Notes under the pieces: generated by a model
Seen by the model: the letters and a program-made list of their open reading frames with translations, nothing else
What the model was told of the DNA's origin: nothing
The model's database searches: none
Position numbers and translations under genes: made by a program
Shown: in pieces, positions 24,601 through 36,000 of the stretch
How the letters are laid out: each line of letters starts with the position of its first letter
Position numbering within the stretch: the first letter of the stretch is position 1
Assembly: GCA_003952965.2 (NCBI GenBank)
Contig: CM025852.1
Coordinates: forward strand, 25,213,457-25,277,456
Direction of reading: 5' to 3'
DNA length: 64,000 nucleotides
Source of the DNA: Morella rubra
Taxonomy: Eukaryota > Streptophyta > Magnoliopsida > Fagales > Myricaceae

Positions 24601-26015
24601 TTGATCATAGTGATGGTTTTATGGCGTGTAATACATATTTTTCAGGAGTGAGCCTGGGTGAAGGTACGGGAGCAACAATGTCAGATGATGAGGATGATCT
24701 GCAGATGGATTTCTCTCTAGACCAATCTGGTGCTGATGGGCATGACATAATGGGATTTGGTCCGCTACTTCCTACAGAGTCTGAAAGATCACTAATGGAA
24801 AGAGTCCGGCAGGAATTGAAGATTGAATTGAAGCAGGTGATATTCTTAAACTTTGCTGGCAATGTCATGTCTTCAGAGAAATATTGTTCTTTTATTTTGT
24901 ACAGACACAACAGCTGCTAAAAAGCCACAAAGATAAGTGAAGCAATCCATAATTTCCCCTTTAGTTTTCTAGCAGTGAGGGTAAGTCATAACACGGTACT
25001 AACTTTTGCAGGGTTTTAAGTCAAGAATTGAAGATGTTAGGGAGGAGATATTAAGAAAAAGAAGGGCAGGGAAATTACCAGGTGACACAACCAGTGTGTT
25101 GAAAACCTGGTGGCAGCAACACTCAAAGTGGCCTTACCCAACTGTAAGCAACCAATCTCATCATTCCTTTATGACTAGTGCGTCATAATGTTCAGTTTCT
25201 TGCTTTCTTGGATTAGTTCAAGTAGCTACCAAAATACTTGAGAACGGCAAGATAGATATGTTCTCACTTTAAAGGTATAGGGGCGGAGAGGACCCAAAAC
25301 ATGGAGGCTCTCATGTATTGTCTCTGTCACCATGACTACTTGACTGTCTCTCTCACCATAACTCGCCGGCACCAAACTAACAGGTTCAGATATAATGAAG
25401 ATTACTCTGATTGACTTCTGGACGGTCACTGTAATCGGTTTCCAACACCTGACATTCAGTATTAAGGTTGCAAAATAGAAAGGCTATATACTTCTATTTG
25501 GCCAATGTTTAGAGTTCTGAATTTCATTTTCACTATCACTTAAGAGTCTAGGCTCCTTCCAAACTCCAAATCCCTGGACTATGAATTCCCCTCGAATACC
25601 ATCTTATCCGCTAACTATATTAGCGATTGACTTCTTCCAACTAAGACCGATTGGATCCAACTTTTCAAGTTTATTTGCCTTGAAACAGCTCTTGGTATAT
25701 TGGTTACATAGGGGTTCTTCCTTGATCTTAGCTAATATCGCTGACACATTAATATTAATCGCATTCTTGCTATTAAGTTGGAAGCTCTGAATCTATGGAA
25801 ATCTTACAACTTTGATATTAACGTTACATAATTCAGTATATGTCAATAAGCACGTAGCAATGTAATCTTTACAGGAAGATGACAAAGCAAAACTTGTAGA
25901 GGAGACAGGTTTGCAGCTGAAGCAAATCAACAATTGGTTCATCAACCAAAGGAAGCGCAACTGGCACAGCAGCTCTCAATCGGTAACCTCTTTAAAGTCG
26001 AAGCGCAAAAGGTAG
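20722..26015 (+). CDS. KNAT7: Class II KNOX homeodomain transcription factor, KNAT7 type
   Basis: Five exons: 20722-21042, 21162-21282, 24646-24836, 25012-25143, 25875-26015. They give 301 residues. In order: glycine-rich N-terminus, KNOX1, KNOX2, an acidic linker ([10 protein letters not shown]), the ELK helix (about 203-224) and a TALE homeodomain (about 225-286) with the extra-loop Pro252-Tyr253-Pro254 and recognition-helix [10 protein letters not shown] (276-285). Phrases such as [20 protein letters not shown] match my memory of Arabidopsis KNAT7, which represses secondary wall and lignin genes with MYB75 and OFP partners. The start at 20722 follows a pyrimidine-rich leader. If that leader is transcribed it carries an upstream ORF of about 49 codons starting near 20350. 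Intron 2 is 3.36 kb and its first part is within the tandem duplication. Confidence 0.94.
22389..22512. repeat. 34-bp perfect direct repeat in KNAT7 intron 2
   Basis: The phrase beginning ATGGTAGGTTTGGGCTGAAT and ending GTGCTATTTTTT occurs at 22389-22422 and again at 22479-22512, start to start 90 bases. Nothing else distinguishes the interval. Confidence 0.8.
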
Positions 26016-28543
26016 AGAAATCATCTTACATGTTCCCCAATCAGGAACGAAGGACCAACTTACTTGATGTCAGTTTATAGCTGTTATTAATATTGACCAG
26101 GGGGTGACTGATAGTCTAGGTGGGCTCTTGTACGTGGAAGCTGTGAAGGAACCTTAATGGAAGTTTGACAAAATACAAAAAATCGGGTACAGAATGTAAT
26201 AGACGGAGTTTCAATTGCTTACATGTACATGAGGTTGAAAAAACTTCATGGTTTTAACGGAGTAATTGGTAATTGGTAAAGCTACTTTTTTTGCTGGGAT
26301 ATCTCTTCCATTTCTGTTGCCTCTGTTCCCAAATACACAAAGGTTCTATTAACATCGTTGCTAGCAACATAGGACCGTAGCCCGTAGGTTTGGCATTTGT
26401 TACCTTCTGATGGAGGCACGACCGGGTGAGGGAACTATACGGTTCACTTTCCGCTCCTAATATGTCGTATGCTTGGGCGAAAAGCAGGACATGTTGCCGC
26501 CGAAGATCTACAGCACACTCTCAATTTTCAGTGTTCGACGACCTGTAGTAGTGGCACCAATAACGGATTTGTAGCACCTATTCATTGTATAGTACATACA
26601 CCTCTTGGCCCATGGGCCCCCTTTTCCTTTTAGGTACTAGTTGTTCAAGTCCAAGCCCAGCCCCATGATTTGAGGGCTGATAGACGGCACCCGTTATAGT
26701 ATCCATGAACGAGGTAGAATATTGTTGTTAGGTACATAGTAATGGACCGTAGGTTATATATAATGGACCTGAAATGTAGTAATGTATTTTAGGTATAGGC
26801 GGTAGCCCTCTGTTAGTGGGAGGTCCGCTATAACAAAGGTGGGGGAAGCAAAAAGTAAGCCATTGGTCAAGGGTACTGGAGCAAGGTAGCTTCTACTATG
26901 CACTCAGCTTCGTTGCAAAGATAAGCAGTGACACAAAAGAATTAAGAATGTGTATTGTATTCTTAATTATATTTGGTAATGCTCCACCAGTTCTTAACAG
27001 AGATAATTAACCCAGTTGTGATGCGCAATAAAACAAATCGCGAGATAGATGAAAATGGTACTTAAGAGGGTGATACATTTGGTAATTGGGTGCGTCAGGC
27101 TTGCTTAAATTAAGTCTCCAAAGAGGAAGTGCTGAAATTATATATGAAGCGTAAAGTAATCATCAGCTTTGTTGTTCTGTACCGACCCAAAGAAAAGAAG
27201 ACAGTGGATGAGATATATATACTACTCGAAGTGAGCCTACCTAATATTCAATTAAACCTTGAAGTGGCCAGCGCGGCGACCGACCCATTCATTCCACCAC
27301 CTTTACTTAAATCTCTAATTTTATTCTTAAGGGTAATCAAATTCAAAACTATACACAAATGAGGCCTATGCATTTCATCTACTAAGGTTCTAGTTCACCC
27401 TAACAGATTGAGGCAACTGGCCTATGCATTTCATTTACAATAGTACGATGTAAGATGATTGACGTTGATTGCGAATTTTCAAATAAAAAGGAAAACCACT
27501 AACCCATGTATATGTCTCGTGTCAAGTGTCGACACGCCCTTATTTTTAAAATCTTTTTTCAGTAGAAGAAAAGCATATCTACATATGTCTCTTATAGTAG
27601 CTTTTGCATCGAAATGCTTCTATGAACACAATGTTTTAATAAAATTCGTACTTACCGCCACCATATAATAAAGGTATGTAATCTGCTTGGGAAACACTTT
27701 TTGGATGCCCTTAATTTACTGGCAATAGCTTATTGAATATATTTAATCGATCGATCATGTTAACTCACTTCCCCTCATTGTGTTATCGATTCCACTTTGA
27801 TTTAAATAAGCAAAGATAACCAAGTTGCATCAAGATAAGTGACCAACTGCATGACAAGCAAAATTAAAGAGAAAACTCACTTTACACCTCTACTAAAGCA
27901 ATATAAAATAAAAGGTCCCAATTACTATCATTCATACATTAAGTCCTCAAATTTTTATTTGTGCTCTAAAATAAAATCTGATAGTTAAAATCGTGTCATA
28001 TTTATAACATATGTATCACGATTTTGACTATCGAATATTTTTTAAGAGTATAAATTGATGAAATTTGATAGTTCTAGAATTCAATGTGTTAAAAGTGGTG
28101 GTTGTGACCCATGTTTGAGATTGATTTGATAGTTTTGAAGTGCAACATGACTTTTTTTCTAAATTTAATTTCCACAATATGATCTATTTAAAACTCTCCA
28201 CTAAACATCTTCTTTTTGACACAAGACTCAATGAGATTTGTGTACAAGAAAAGAAAAACTTAGCAATGTTGTGGAAAACGAACAAATATTGAGATATTTC
28301 TCTCAATTCTTCTCATCATGTCCTCGACCTTTTTCTTCTTTTTTTATTAGAAGAGTAGACCTTTACATCCCTGATACCTCCACCATGCATTTTTCTTGTT
28401 ATCATGCCAAGTGAAAACAAACTATGCCAGCTGGCACTTCGACCCATGCGGAGTAGCAGCACTCAACTACTCTCTCCATGCTATAAATGATTATGTGGAC
28501 AGTGGACTGTGACATGTACTCCCCCTTCCCAAAACACCAAGTT
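26016..28543. other. KNAT7 3' flank and intergenic DNA
   Basis: The first few hundred bases would hold the KNAT7 3' UTR. From 26300 to 27700 no gene resemblance is seen. A foldback repeat lies at 27905-28110. 28320-28540 would be the upstream region of the lectin kinase. Open frames of up to about 80 codons here have no domain signature. Confidence 0.5.
27905..28110. mobile_element. Foldback repeat, family B, copy 1
   Basis: The arms meet near 28000 around GTTAAAATCGTG and CACGATTTTGAC, and inverted similarity continues outward through CAAATTTTTATTTGTGCTCT against ATCAATTTATACTCTT on the other strand. No clear target duplication and no coding frame. It resembles the repeat at 53170-53304 in both its arm and centre phrases. 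Confidence 0.45.
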
Positions 28544-28649
28544 ATGGGTTCTCGTCTATCCTTGGTGGGGCTGCTACTCTTTTCGGCCATATTTTCACTT
28601 CTCTTGTTGCTAAACCAGCTGGTAGCACATTCAATAATACACCACATTC

Positions 28650-29778
28650 CGGGTCCATATGGCCAAACCCCCTATGGACCCGGAGTTCATGATAGCCCAT
28701 TGTTCGGCGTAGGTATTTTGATCATCTAGCAGCTTGGGATTGTAAAGCTAGTGATACCAGTCGCTCTTGGGTTCCTCCTCCTTCGGGCTGCTTCAAGATT
28801 AATTATGATACTGCTGTCTCTAACGATAACCTGATTTTTGCTGCGATTTGTAGAGACAGTCAAGGTGTTATTAAGCAGGCTCATGTGGGGAAAGTGCGGG
28901 GCAACAATCCACTTAAAGGGGAGGCTTGGGCCGCAAGGTTAGCTTGTTCTGTTGCCACCTGCTTTGAGGGCTCTCCCATTTGTATTGAAGGTGACTGCTT
29001 GGAGCTGGTGAACCAAGTGCAGTCTCGGATTGTACCGCCTGATTGGGAGGTTGCAGGTGAAGTGGAGACCATTAGAAGCCTTCTTGCAGCTAACACTAGT
29101 TGGAGTTTTAGTTGGACCGTGAGAGAGGGGAATTATGCTGCGCACTTTTTGGCGCAACGGTGTATTAGTTCTGTTAGAGAATATATTCAAATAATAAAAT
29201 CTTCCTCTTCCTATAAGCTTAAGTTTTTGGGATGATGGTAGATTCACATGGTATCAGAGTCAAGGTCCTGAGTTCGAGACCTGATTCCGCACTCTATCCC
29301 AATTTTAATTAAATATTACACGTGTTGGGCCTCCTAATTAAAGGAGAGTCCGGCCCACACGTGAGGGGGAGTGTTAGAGAATATAATTCAAATAATAGAA
29401 TCTCCCTCTTCCTATAAGCTTAAACTTTTGGGATGAGTGGTAGATTGACATGATATCAGAGCCAAGGTCCCAAGTTCGAGACCTGACTCCGCACTCTATT
29501 CCAATTTCAATTAAATATTACACGTGTTGGGCCTCCCAATTAAAAGAGAGTCTGGCCCATACACGAGGGGGAGTGTTAGAGAATATATTCAAATAATAAA
29601 ATTTTCCTCTTCCTATAAACTTAAGCTTTTGAAAAGATTGGTAGATTCACAATTTCTGACCTCTTTGGCTGTATTAGTTTGGATCACTTGCCTAACTCTG
29701 TAGCAGTTTGTGACGCTAGGTCTGTTGACCCTGGTTTCGTAATGTGATGCAGGGCGTTTGCTGAGAAAAAAAAAAAAT
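28650..29778 (+). mobile_element. 5'-truncated LINE (L1-type, RNase H end) in the lectin kinase
   Basis: Flanked by a 17-bp target duplication: AATAATACACCACATTC at 28633-28649 and AATAATACACCGCATTC at 29779-29795, one mismatch. The insert ends in an A run at 29766-29777, as LINE copies do. From 28714 it encodes the RNase H-like domain found at the end of plant L1 polyproteins: INYDTAV, GEAWAARLA and IEGDCLELV carry the acidic residues, then AAHFLAQRC. The TRIM at 29172-29651 splits this domain. The RNase H frame continues beyond it to TGA at 29745-29747, close to the A tail. Without the TRIM only about 650 bp of LINE is present, so it was severely 5'-truncated on arrival. Confidence 0.88.
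29172..29651. mobile_element. TRIM (miniature LTR retrotransposon), tandem form with three terminal repeats
   Basis: Fossil, noncoding. Three terminal repeats of 77-79 bp lie at 29172-29248, 29372-29450 and 29574-29651, each starting TGTTAGAGAATATA and ending CA. After each of the first two comes a Met-tRNA-type primer site (TGGTATCAGAG or a variant, at 29249 and 29451), a 123-bp inner part, and a purine tract (GAGGGGGAG) just before the next repeat. A 5-bp target duplication with one mismatch (AGTTC at 29167-29171, ATTTC at 29652-29656) brackets it. The three repeats differ by roughly one base in ten, suggesting an age of some millions of years. It is nested in the LINE. Confidence 0.88.
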
Positions 29779-30429
29779 AATAATACACCGCATTCAGCGC
29801 CCTCGAACCGCAACAAAAGTAACCAAGAGACTTTTCTTCCCAAACTTCAACTCAAACCTAAATCCTCACACCAACCAAGAGTACATTAAGCTTTTAGGAA
29901 GCGCCAAAATTTCAGATGGTGTTATTCACATCCCTGACGCATCACTAACCGTTAATCCTACATATCAAGCTGGCAGAGCCATCTATGCTTCCCCTATCCG
30001 CCTGTTTGACCCATTAACCCAAACTCCAGCCTCCTTCCAAACTACTTTCTCTTTCAAATTCAATGCCACCACTCATGCATCAGTTTCCAACGAGGGTCAT
30101 GGCGGAAACGGCCTCGCTTTTGTTATAGTGCCTGACGAGTTCACTGTCGGAAGATCAGGCCCGTGGCTTGGCATCGTTAACGATGCATGCGACGACGACA
30201 AGGTCTTTGCAGTTGAGTTTGGCACAAGTCACGATCCAGAATTTGGGGATCCGAACGACGATCACGTCTGTGTCAACCTCGGCAGCGTTGTTTCTTTTAA
30301 GACCGCGAATACATCAGAAGCCAAAGTTTCTCTCCACAGTAACATAGTTCATCGCGCTTGGATAGCCTACGACAGTCAGGAAAGAAGGATCGACGTCCAT
30401 CTCGGATCCGATGGTGACACTAAGATATT

Positions 30430-30607
30430 GTTCGGTAAAAAAAAATTTTCAGGATTTTTTTGAATCCTCACAATACAAAAAATTCTACAACTAAACATTA
30501 TTTTTAACACCACATAAAAATAACTACAACACGCATACCAATAAAAGTTAACATTACCTAAAAATTCTTAAAACACAAAAAATTCTCAAAATTCACTATA
30601 ACCGAAC
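30430..30607. mobile_element. 178-bp foldback element inside the lectin domain
   Basis: Ends are GTTCGGTAA and, on the other strand, GTTCGGTTA; AATTTTCAGGA and AATTTTGAGAA follow inward in the two arms. It is AT-rich and noncoding. The lectin frame reads exactly up to 30429 and resumes in frame at 30608, so the net gain is 178 bases. No clean target duplication is seen beyond GTT. It is a non-autonomous DNA element of uncertain superfamily. Confidence 0.6.
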
Positions 30608-30975
30608 GTTTTCTAAATCTTTGGAACCAGTATTATCTGTTCCTCTAAATCTGTCTTCTTTCCTTAAGGAATACATGTTCGTCGGTTTCTCGGCCTCCAC
30701 GGGAAATTCAACACAAATACATGGCGTTTTATCTTGGAACTTCTCGTTCACGAATGAAGCTTTTCTTCCAAAGCCTTCGCGGAGAATTTGCCCTAGAAAC
30801 GTGGCTCGCCAAGACTCCAAATACAACCATATTGGTTTCACATCCCTGCCGAAAAGCTTCATGATCTTTGTTGCTGTCACTGGACTTTGTACGGTGGCTT
30901 TGATCTGTTTCTACTGCAATAGCATCCGCAGGGAGAGCACAATGTCTCAGCTTACTCTTCTGCAGAAGCCCACAC

Positions 30976-32079
30976 GGGATCAGTTAGTATGCTGAGCGCC
31001 TAAGGTGCTGAGCATACTGATGTACGGCTCAGATCCATTTTTCAAGATTTAAGGGCTGAGATTAAAACATGTCAATGAATGAAATAACCCACCCGGTACT
31101 TTGAATGACCCATTAACCCACCCGGTTCGACTCGTTTTGCTGATGACCTGCGAAGCAACCCGATTTTTAGTCTTCTTCTTCTCACGTCTCCCACTTCCCA
31201 GACCCACAGCCGTCGCGCCCAGCCTCCCCCTAGCTCCTCGTCGCCAGCCCTCCGTCGCCCACCGTCAAAGACTGTCAAAACAGGTACCAATGCCGTCGCG
31301 CCTAGCTTCTTCTTATGAAATATTTACTTCATTTAACGTTTATATTCATTTCGTCTGCAACATGGAGTGTTTTCGTCAAACAATGTCCTGTAGATTGAAT
31401 TCATCTACTTGTTCCTTATGAAAGTTCTTCAATGTGATTTAGCTTTTGGTCCATTTCCGATATTTAGTTTATCCTCTGTAGTGAAAATTTCGTGATGGAA
31501 GACTTGGAGCTTTGTGTTGCTAGTAGGATGTAGATATGGTTCTTTATCTCATGTTAGTGTTCCTGCGATGCCTAGTTTTCGCTTATGTCCACTGCAAGTG
31601 GCTTCCATAGCTTGAATGTCTGGTTTTCTTAGGTGGGTGTGGTATTCTTTGGAACAGAGTTGCTGTAAGTTGTGTTTTAGATTGAGACATGGGAATTGGG
31701 AGTGGGAGCAGGGGAGGGTATGTGTAGACATTAAGATAAAGTGGCCAAATGATATTTACTTAAATGGCCTTAAAATTGGAACCCTGGAACGCCTGGAACA
31801 CGACCTGTTTGTAGAGCAGCAAGCGAGGAACGTGTGGCGAGAAAGACGCTGGGCTTCTGGGCAGCATGCAAGATCTGAAAAGGGAGAAGATTTTTCTACA
31901 ACCAGCACGCAAGGTTGGGCATTCAAAGCATCGGGTGGGTTAATGGGTCATTCAAAGCACCCAATGGTTATTTCATTAATTGACATGTTTTAATCTCAGC
32001 CCTTAGATCTTGAAAAATGGATCTGAGCCGTACATCAGTATGCTCAGCACCTTAGGCGCTCAACATACTAACCGATCCC
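30976..32079. mobile_element. Pack-MULE (Mutator-like element carrying host sequence)
   Basis: 1104 bp between perfect 10-bp target duplications AAGCCCACAC at 30966-30975 and 32080-32089. Terminal inverted repeats of about 150 bp start GGGATCAGTTAGTATG and GGGATCGGTTAGTATG and stay highly similar through GCTGAGCATACTGATGTACG and GGGCTGAGATTAAAACATG. Long inverted repeats with a 9-10 bp target site are the mark of Mutator-like elements. No transposase is present. The interior includes a 20-codon biotin-ligase exon piece (31721-31780) and a GC-richer pyrimidine-biased stretch near 31165-31280. It sits just after the lectin kinase membrane span. Confidence 0.9.
31721..31780 (+). pseudogene. Captured exon piece of biotin--protein ligase (HCS1-like)
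   Basis: The 20 codons read through KIKWPNDIYLNGLKIG, which matches the conserved biotin-binding signature KWPND(I/L)Y(L/V)NGLK(I/V)G of plant holocarboxylase synthetase. The match begins just after an AG, as at a natural splice acceptor, and is lost after Gly. The flanks show no further resemblance that I can recognise. Too short to be functional. The parent gene is not in this window. Confidence 0.75.
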
Positions 32080-33032
32080 AAGCCCACACAGCCGAGCAAG
32101 CCTCGCCGGTACACGTTTGTTGAGGTTTTCAGAGCCACGCGTCGTTTTAGTGAATTAGAGATCTTGGGAAGTGATTGCAGAGGTGCTCTATATAGAGGAA
32201 CCCTCCCTAATGGGTCTCATGTGGCGGTGAAGCGGTTCTCGAGACAGTTGCTGAACACTTCGCGCTTGGGTACAAGCCCAGTTTTAATGAGAATTGGTGA
32301 ATTAACCCATCTAAGTCATCCGAGTTTGGCTCAGATTCGAGGCTGGTGTATAGATAACATTGAGGCTATCATTTGTATGATTGTTTTCGAAACGGAAACC
32401 TAGACCGATGGCTGTATGTACACGGTTTTCTTCCTTGGAGTCGGCGGCTCAAAGTCATAAAAGAGATTGCAGAGGCTCTATGCTTCCTACACTCCAACGG
32501 ACTCGCTCATGGAAACTTGAAGACGAGCAATGTCTTCATTGACGTCGATCATCAAGCTGTATTGGGTAATTACGGTTTCATTTCTTTTCTGGGCGACTCA
32601 GGCCAAACCGTGTTTGATGCTAGCAAGAGTGCGGATGTGTTCAGGTTCGGAATGCTCCTGTTAGAAACCCTTGCTGGAAAAAAGACAGAGAAACACTTGG
32701 GCGGAGGCGAGAGTGAGATGGGCCTTTTAGAGTTTGCATGGAGCACGCATGAGACGGGACAGACGGCGAAGGTGATAGATGAGAGGGTGGGACCGTGTGC
32801 TAATTTGGAACAAGCTCTTCGGGTTCTGGAAATCGGTCTGAGTTGTACCTTGAATACGAACAACGGGAGGCCTTGTATGGAAGAGGTGGTGCAGTTCTTG
32901 AATACACAGAAATCGATACCTAAGCTGCCGCCGAGTCGACCCTGTCGAGTTGTTTCGAAAGCAGAGTGCGTGGCTTCTTCTCTCGGCGTTGGCAAATTCA
33001 CTTGTTTCACGGTCCCTAGCACTGTGTGCTAG

Positions 33033-36000
33033 CTGTGTGTGTATAACGTATATATATGCATGTACCTGCGTTCTCTCCCCCAAGTTCCCTACCCCTTTCT
33101 GTTTATTAGAATTTCCTTTTGGTGCTCGGCTGCTTCACGGTGTATTTCATCTCCTACAATGACAGTTTGACAAAGTTAACATCTTATCCATTGCCTATTG
33201 TCATAGGATGATGAACTCCATTTGTCCGAGATCAAGATACATAAGTTGAAATCGCTTGTAAAAATAAAGTCAGACCTTAAGACTAGTAAACGGAACTGAG
33301 ACTTGCTGGTGGTCTTGCTAGTGCTGTGGTGACGGGCTCACCTATTGAGCAGTAGCTATAGCTTAAGCCGAACATTCTACAGCGAGAGTACTGCTCTTAT
33401 ATATGATCACACTCAAAAAGGATTGCTAAACTGGCCGCTCCCACCCCTTTTTGCTAAGAAAAAAAAAAAAAGATCCATAAAAAGATTAGATTGGGTGGCT
33501 TTTTCGAAATCAAAACCATAATATAATACAAATTAAGAAGAAAAAACATAAGGAGAAAGAGGGGGTGATCGAGGTGGAATGCATCATAAGGATTAAGGCC
33601 CACCATTTAGCAGCCTCATTCTACCGCGCGGGCTCTGCGGAGGGGGCGGCATTGCAGCGCCCATGTTAATTTGTTTTATGCCTTAGAGCCCCTCCTAGTG
33701 TCATAAGGATTATGCTGGCCCATCCATGTTATAACAACCCACTCTTCGTGTGGTGCACCGCATGAGGGGTTTGGATTGCTGTCTCAGGATCTCTTTCTTT
33801 CTTTCCACATCACACCACCTCAATAAATTAGTTTGGACTAATATTCAAAGATTTTTTTTTTTTAGAAAAAAAACTTTCTTTGCACTCAAAATTATGAAAA
33901 ATTTGACATTTTATAATAATATTATTATTTTTATTACATTACACCTAACTATTTATTTTATTTACATCGTCTGTTAAAATCTTAGAAAGTGATTATTTAA
34001 ATTTTAAAATGACTATTTTATTATAACAAAAATATCACCTTAAAAAATTATAGAAATAAATTATTATTTTATTTACTTCAAAATTAATTTTCATTTGAAT
34101 TGAAGAGAAGTTTTAATAAAAATATAAATTGTTTGAAATTAATAATTAATAGATGTAATTTGACAAAATAAATAATATTAGATGTAAAGTGTGAAGATAA
34201 ATTGTATTTATCTCTGATTTAAAATTTATGCACAGCGAAGGCAAGGGAGTGTTATTACAGTACTACCCTCAATACCTATAGTATTACAGCGTGGTCTCAC
34301 CTAAATGAAATTTTAGCTTTGCCCTTGGGTACAATGGTCCCTCCACTCTTTTGTCTTCACCTCGGATAGCTCCTTCACGCGGTCGCGGGCGGCGCCCATC
34401 TCTTTTGTCTTCAACGCCAATCGTTAGATTATTGTTTTATATATATTCTTTTTTAGTTATCTTATTTTATGATGATGTGTTGAGATCCTGGCCGTTTGTT
34501 TGTAGCACGTGAACTGATTAACAAAAGTGCATCCTCTGTCATAGATATGGAAAACAATTGTAGTCCATTATGGACGGTATACTCCCTTCCAATTCGTAGA
34601 CTCGGAGCTTTGAAAAGCTATTTTAAAATATAAATATATTCAATAAAATTTTTAAAATTAATATTTTAAAATTTAAAATTTTAAAATTTAAAATTTAAAA
34701 TTTTTTACACAAACATCAATACCTTTTACACAATATCTAACAATTTTTCACACAAATTTCAACACATTTTCAAAAAAAAATTATAACAAATCTTCTATCT
34801 CTATACTTTTTCACCTAACTCTAATATTTTTTATTAAAAAATTACATCAAATTATCTCTATCTATACTTTTTTACAAAATCAAATAAAAATTAAATATCT
34901 TTAAAATTTTCACCAATTTTTACACAAAAACCTATAAAAACTCTAATTTACATAAATATTCACAATTATAAAAAAAAATTTAAAAATCTTGTAATTTTTT
35001 TATAAAATGAAAATACCCGAAATTGTAGATCTTTCATATGAATAAAATTTAGAGTTTTTAAGACTTCTGTGGACGAACATAAAAAAAAAAAAAAAAAGTT
35101 AATTTTTTTCTAAAGAATTTGCAAATGTTTATTTTTCATTCAAAAGGTACTTTCTAATTTTACTAATAATCTTCGTATGTACTGAAAAACTATTTCTGCT
35201 GGTCAAGAAAAAAAAAAATAGATTTCACTGGTCAAAGACTCAAATATTGCATTTGAGCGAGAAAAAAAAAAACAGTTTTATTTTCTTTGTTTAGAGTGAC
35301 TCGAGGTAGACGAAGGGTTTAAGTTTAAGGAACACGTGACTCAGAGGCACAGTAAAGTCTTTAAACAGGAGCGGTGGCTGGGCTTCTCTGTTTTGTCCTT
35401 TGCGACGTTCTCCCTTCCTTGGACGCCTTCTTTATCTCTTGGCAGTTGGCCTTCTCTCTCGCCATTCCTTTGCATATTATAATTGGGGAGTTGAATACTA
35501 ACGCAGTTAGTAGCTACCCACTTGCTAATATATTCCCATGGATATTGGTCCTTCTTCTTTGTACTCGTCAGACACTCCCTTTCAATTTTTGACTCTTCCA
35601 CAATATTGTCCACATTATACATTCCAGATTTTGAAGCCTTTCTTCTTCGCCCTCTACTCTGGTTTACCCGTTCAGACCTTCCAGTAATATTACTTCCTTT
35701 CAAAGTCCACATTCCTGTTTCAATCTTCTCATTCCGGTGCCTCTCATCTCCATTAATTTTTGCATGCACATCTGGTTGATTTTAGCTTCACTTCTTTGGC
35801 ATTACCCCTACGGTTTCTCAAGTCAAATAACTTGTTCCCAAGAGCGATCCCAGATTCGTTTTCGTTCTTGGTGGTTCTTTGACGTTGACCAACATATTTC
35901 AGGGCCTGTATGAATTGGGTATCTTCCGAATTGTGATCCTCAATTCTCTAACTGCGGTACAGATGACTTTTAGCCGGGGTGGTTTGTGTTTGTTATCCGT

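Larger units (their letters stand above)
28544..33032 (+). pseudogene. L-type lectin receptor kinase, broken by four insertions
   Basis: Pieces in order on one strand: signal peptide (28544-28649, hydrophobic run from LVGLLLFSAIFS), legume-lectin domain (29779-30429 and 30608-about 30860), membrane span (about FMIFVAVTGLCTVALICFYC) and kinase domain (32080-33032). As in most L-LecRK genes, no introns are needed. A LINE with a nested TRIM, a 178-bp foldback and a Pack-MULE interrupt the frame; at each site the host frame resumes on the far side. The kinase part also has a small frameshift near 32370, before the phrase FRNGNLDRWLYV. The VAVK lysine is kept, but the HRD site reads AHGNLKTSN and the DFG site reads GNYGF, so this lineage was probably a pseudokinase before it was broken. 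L-LecRKs sense extracellular signals at the plasma membrane. A functional product is unlikely. Confidence 0.88.

Noticed and set aside
29249-29290. tRNA-like box (GTTCGAGACC) suggesting a tRNA gene or SINE
   Set aside because: It lies in the TRIM inner part next to the primer site; no cloverleaf could be built and the same sequence recurs in the second unit.
35341-35779. Frames of up to 142 codons on both strands before the PLD gene
   Set aside because: Basic, repetitive composition without domain signature, in the likely PLD promoter and leader.
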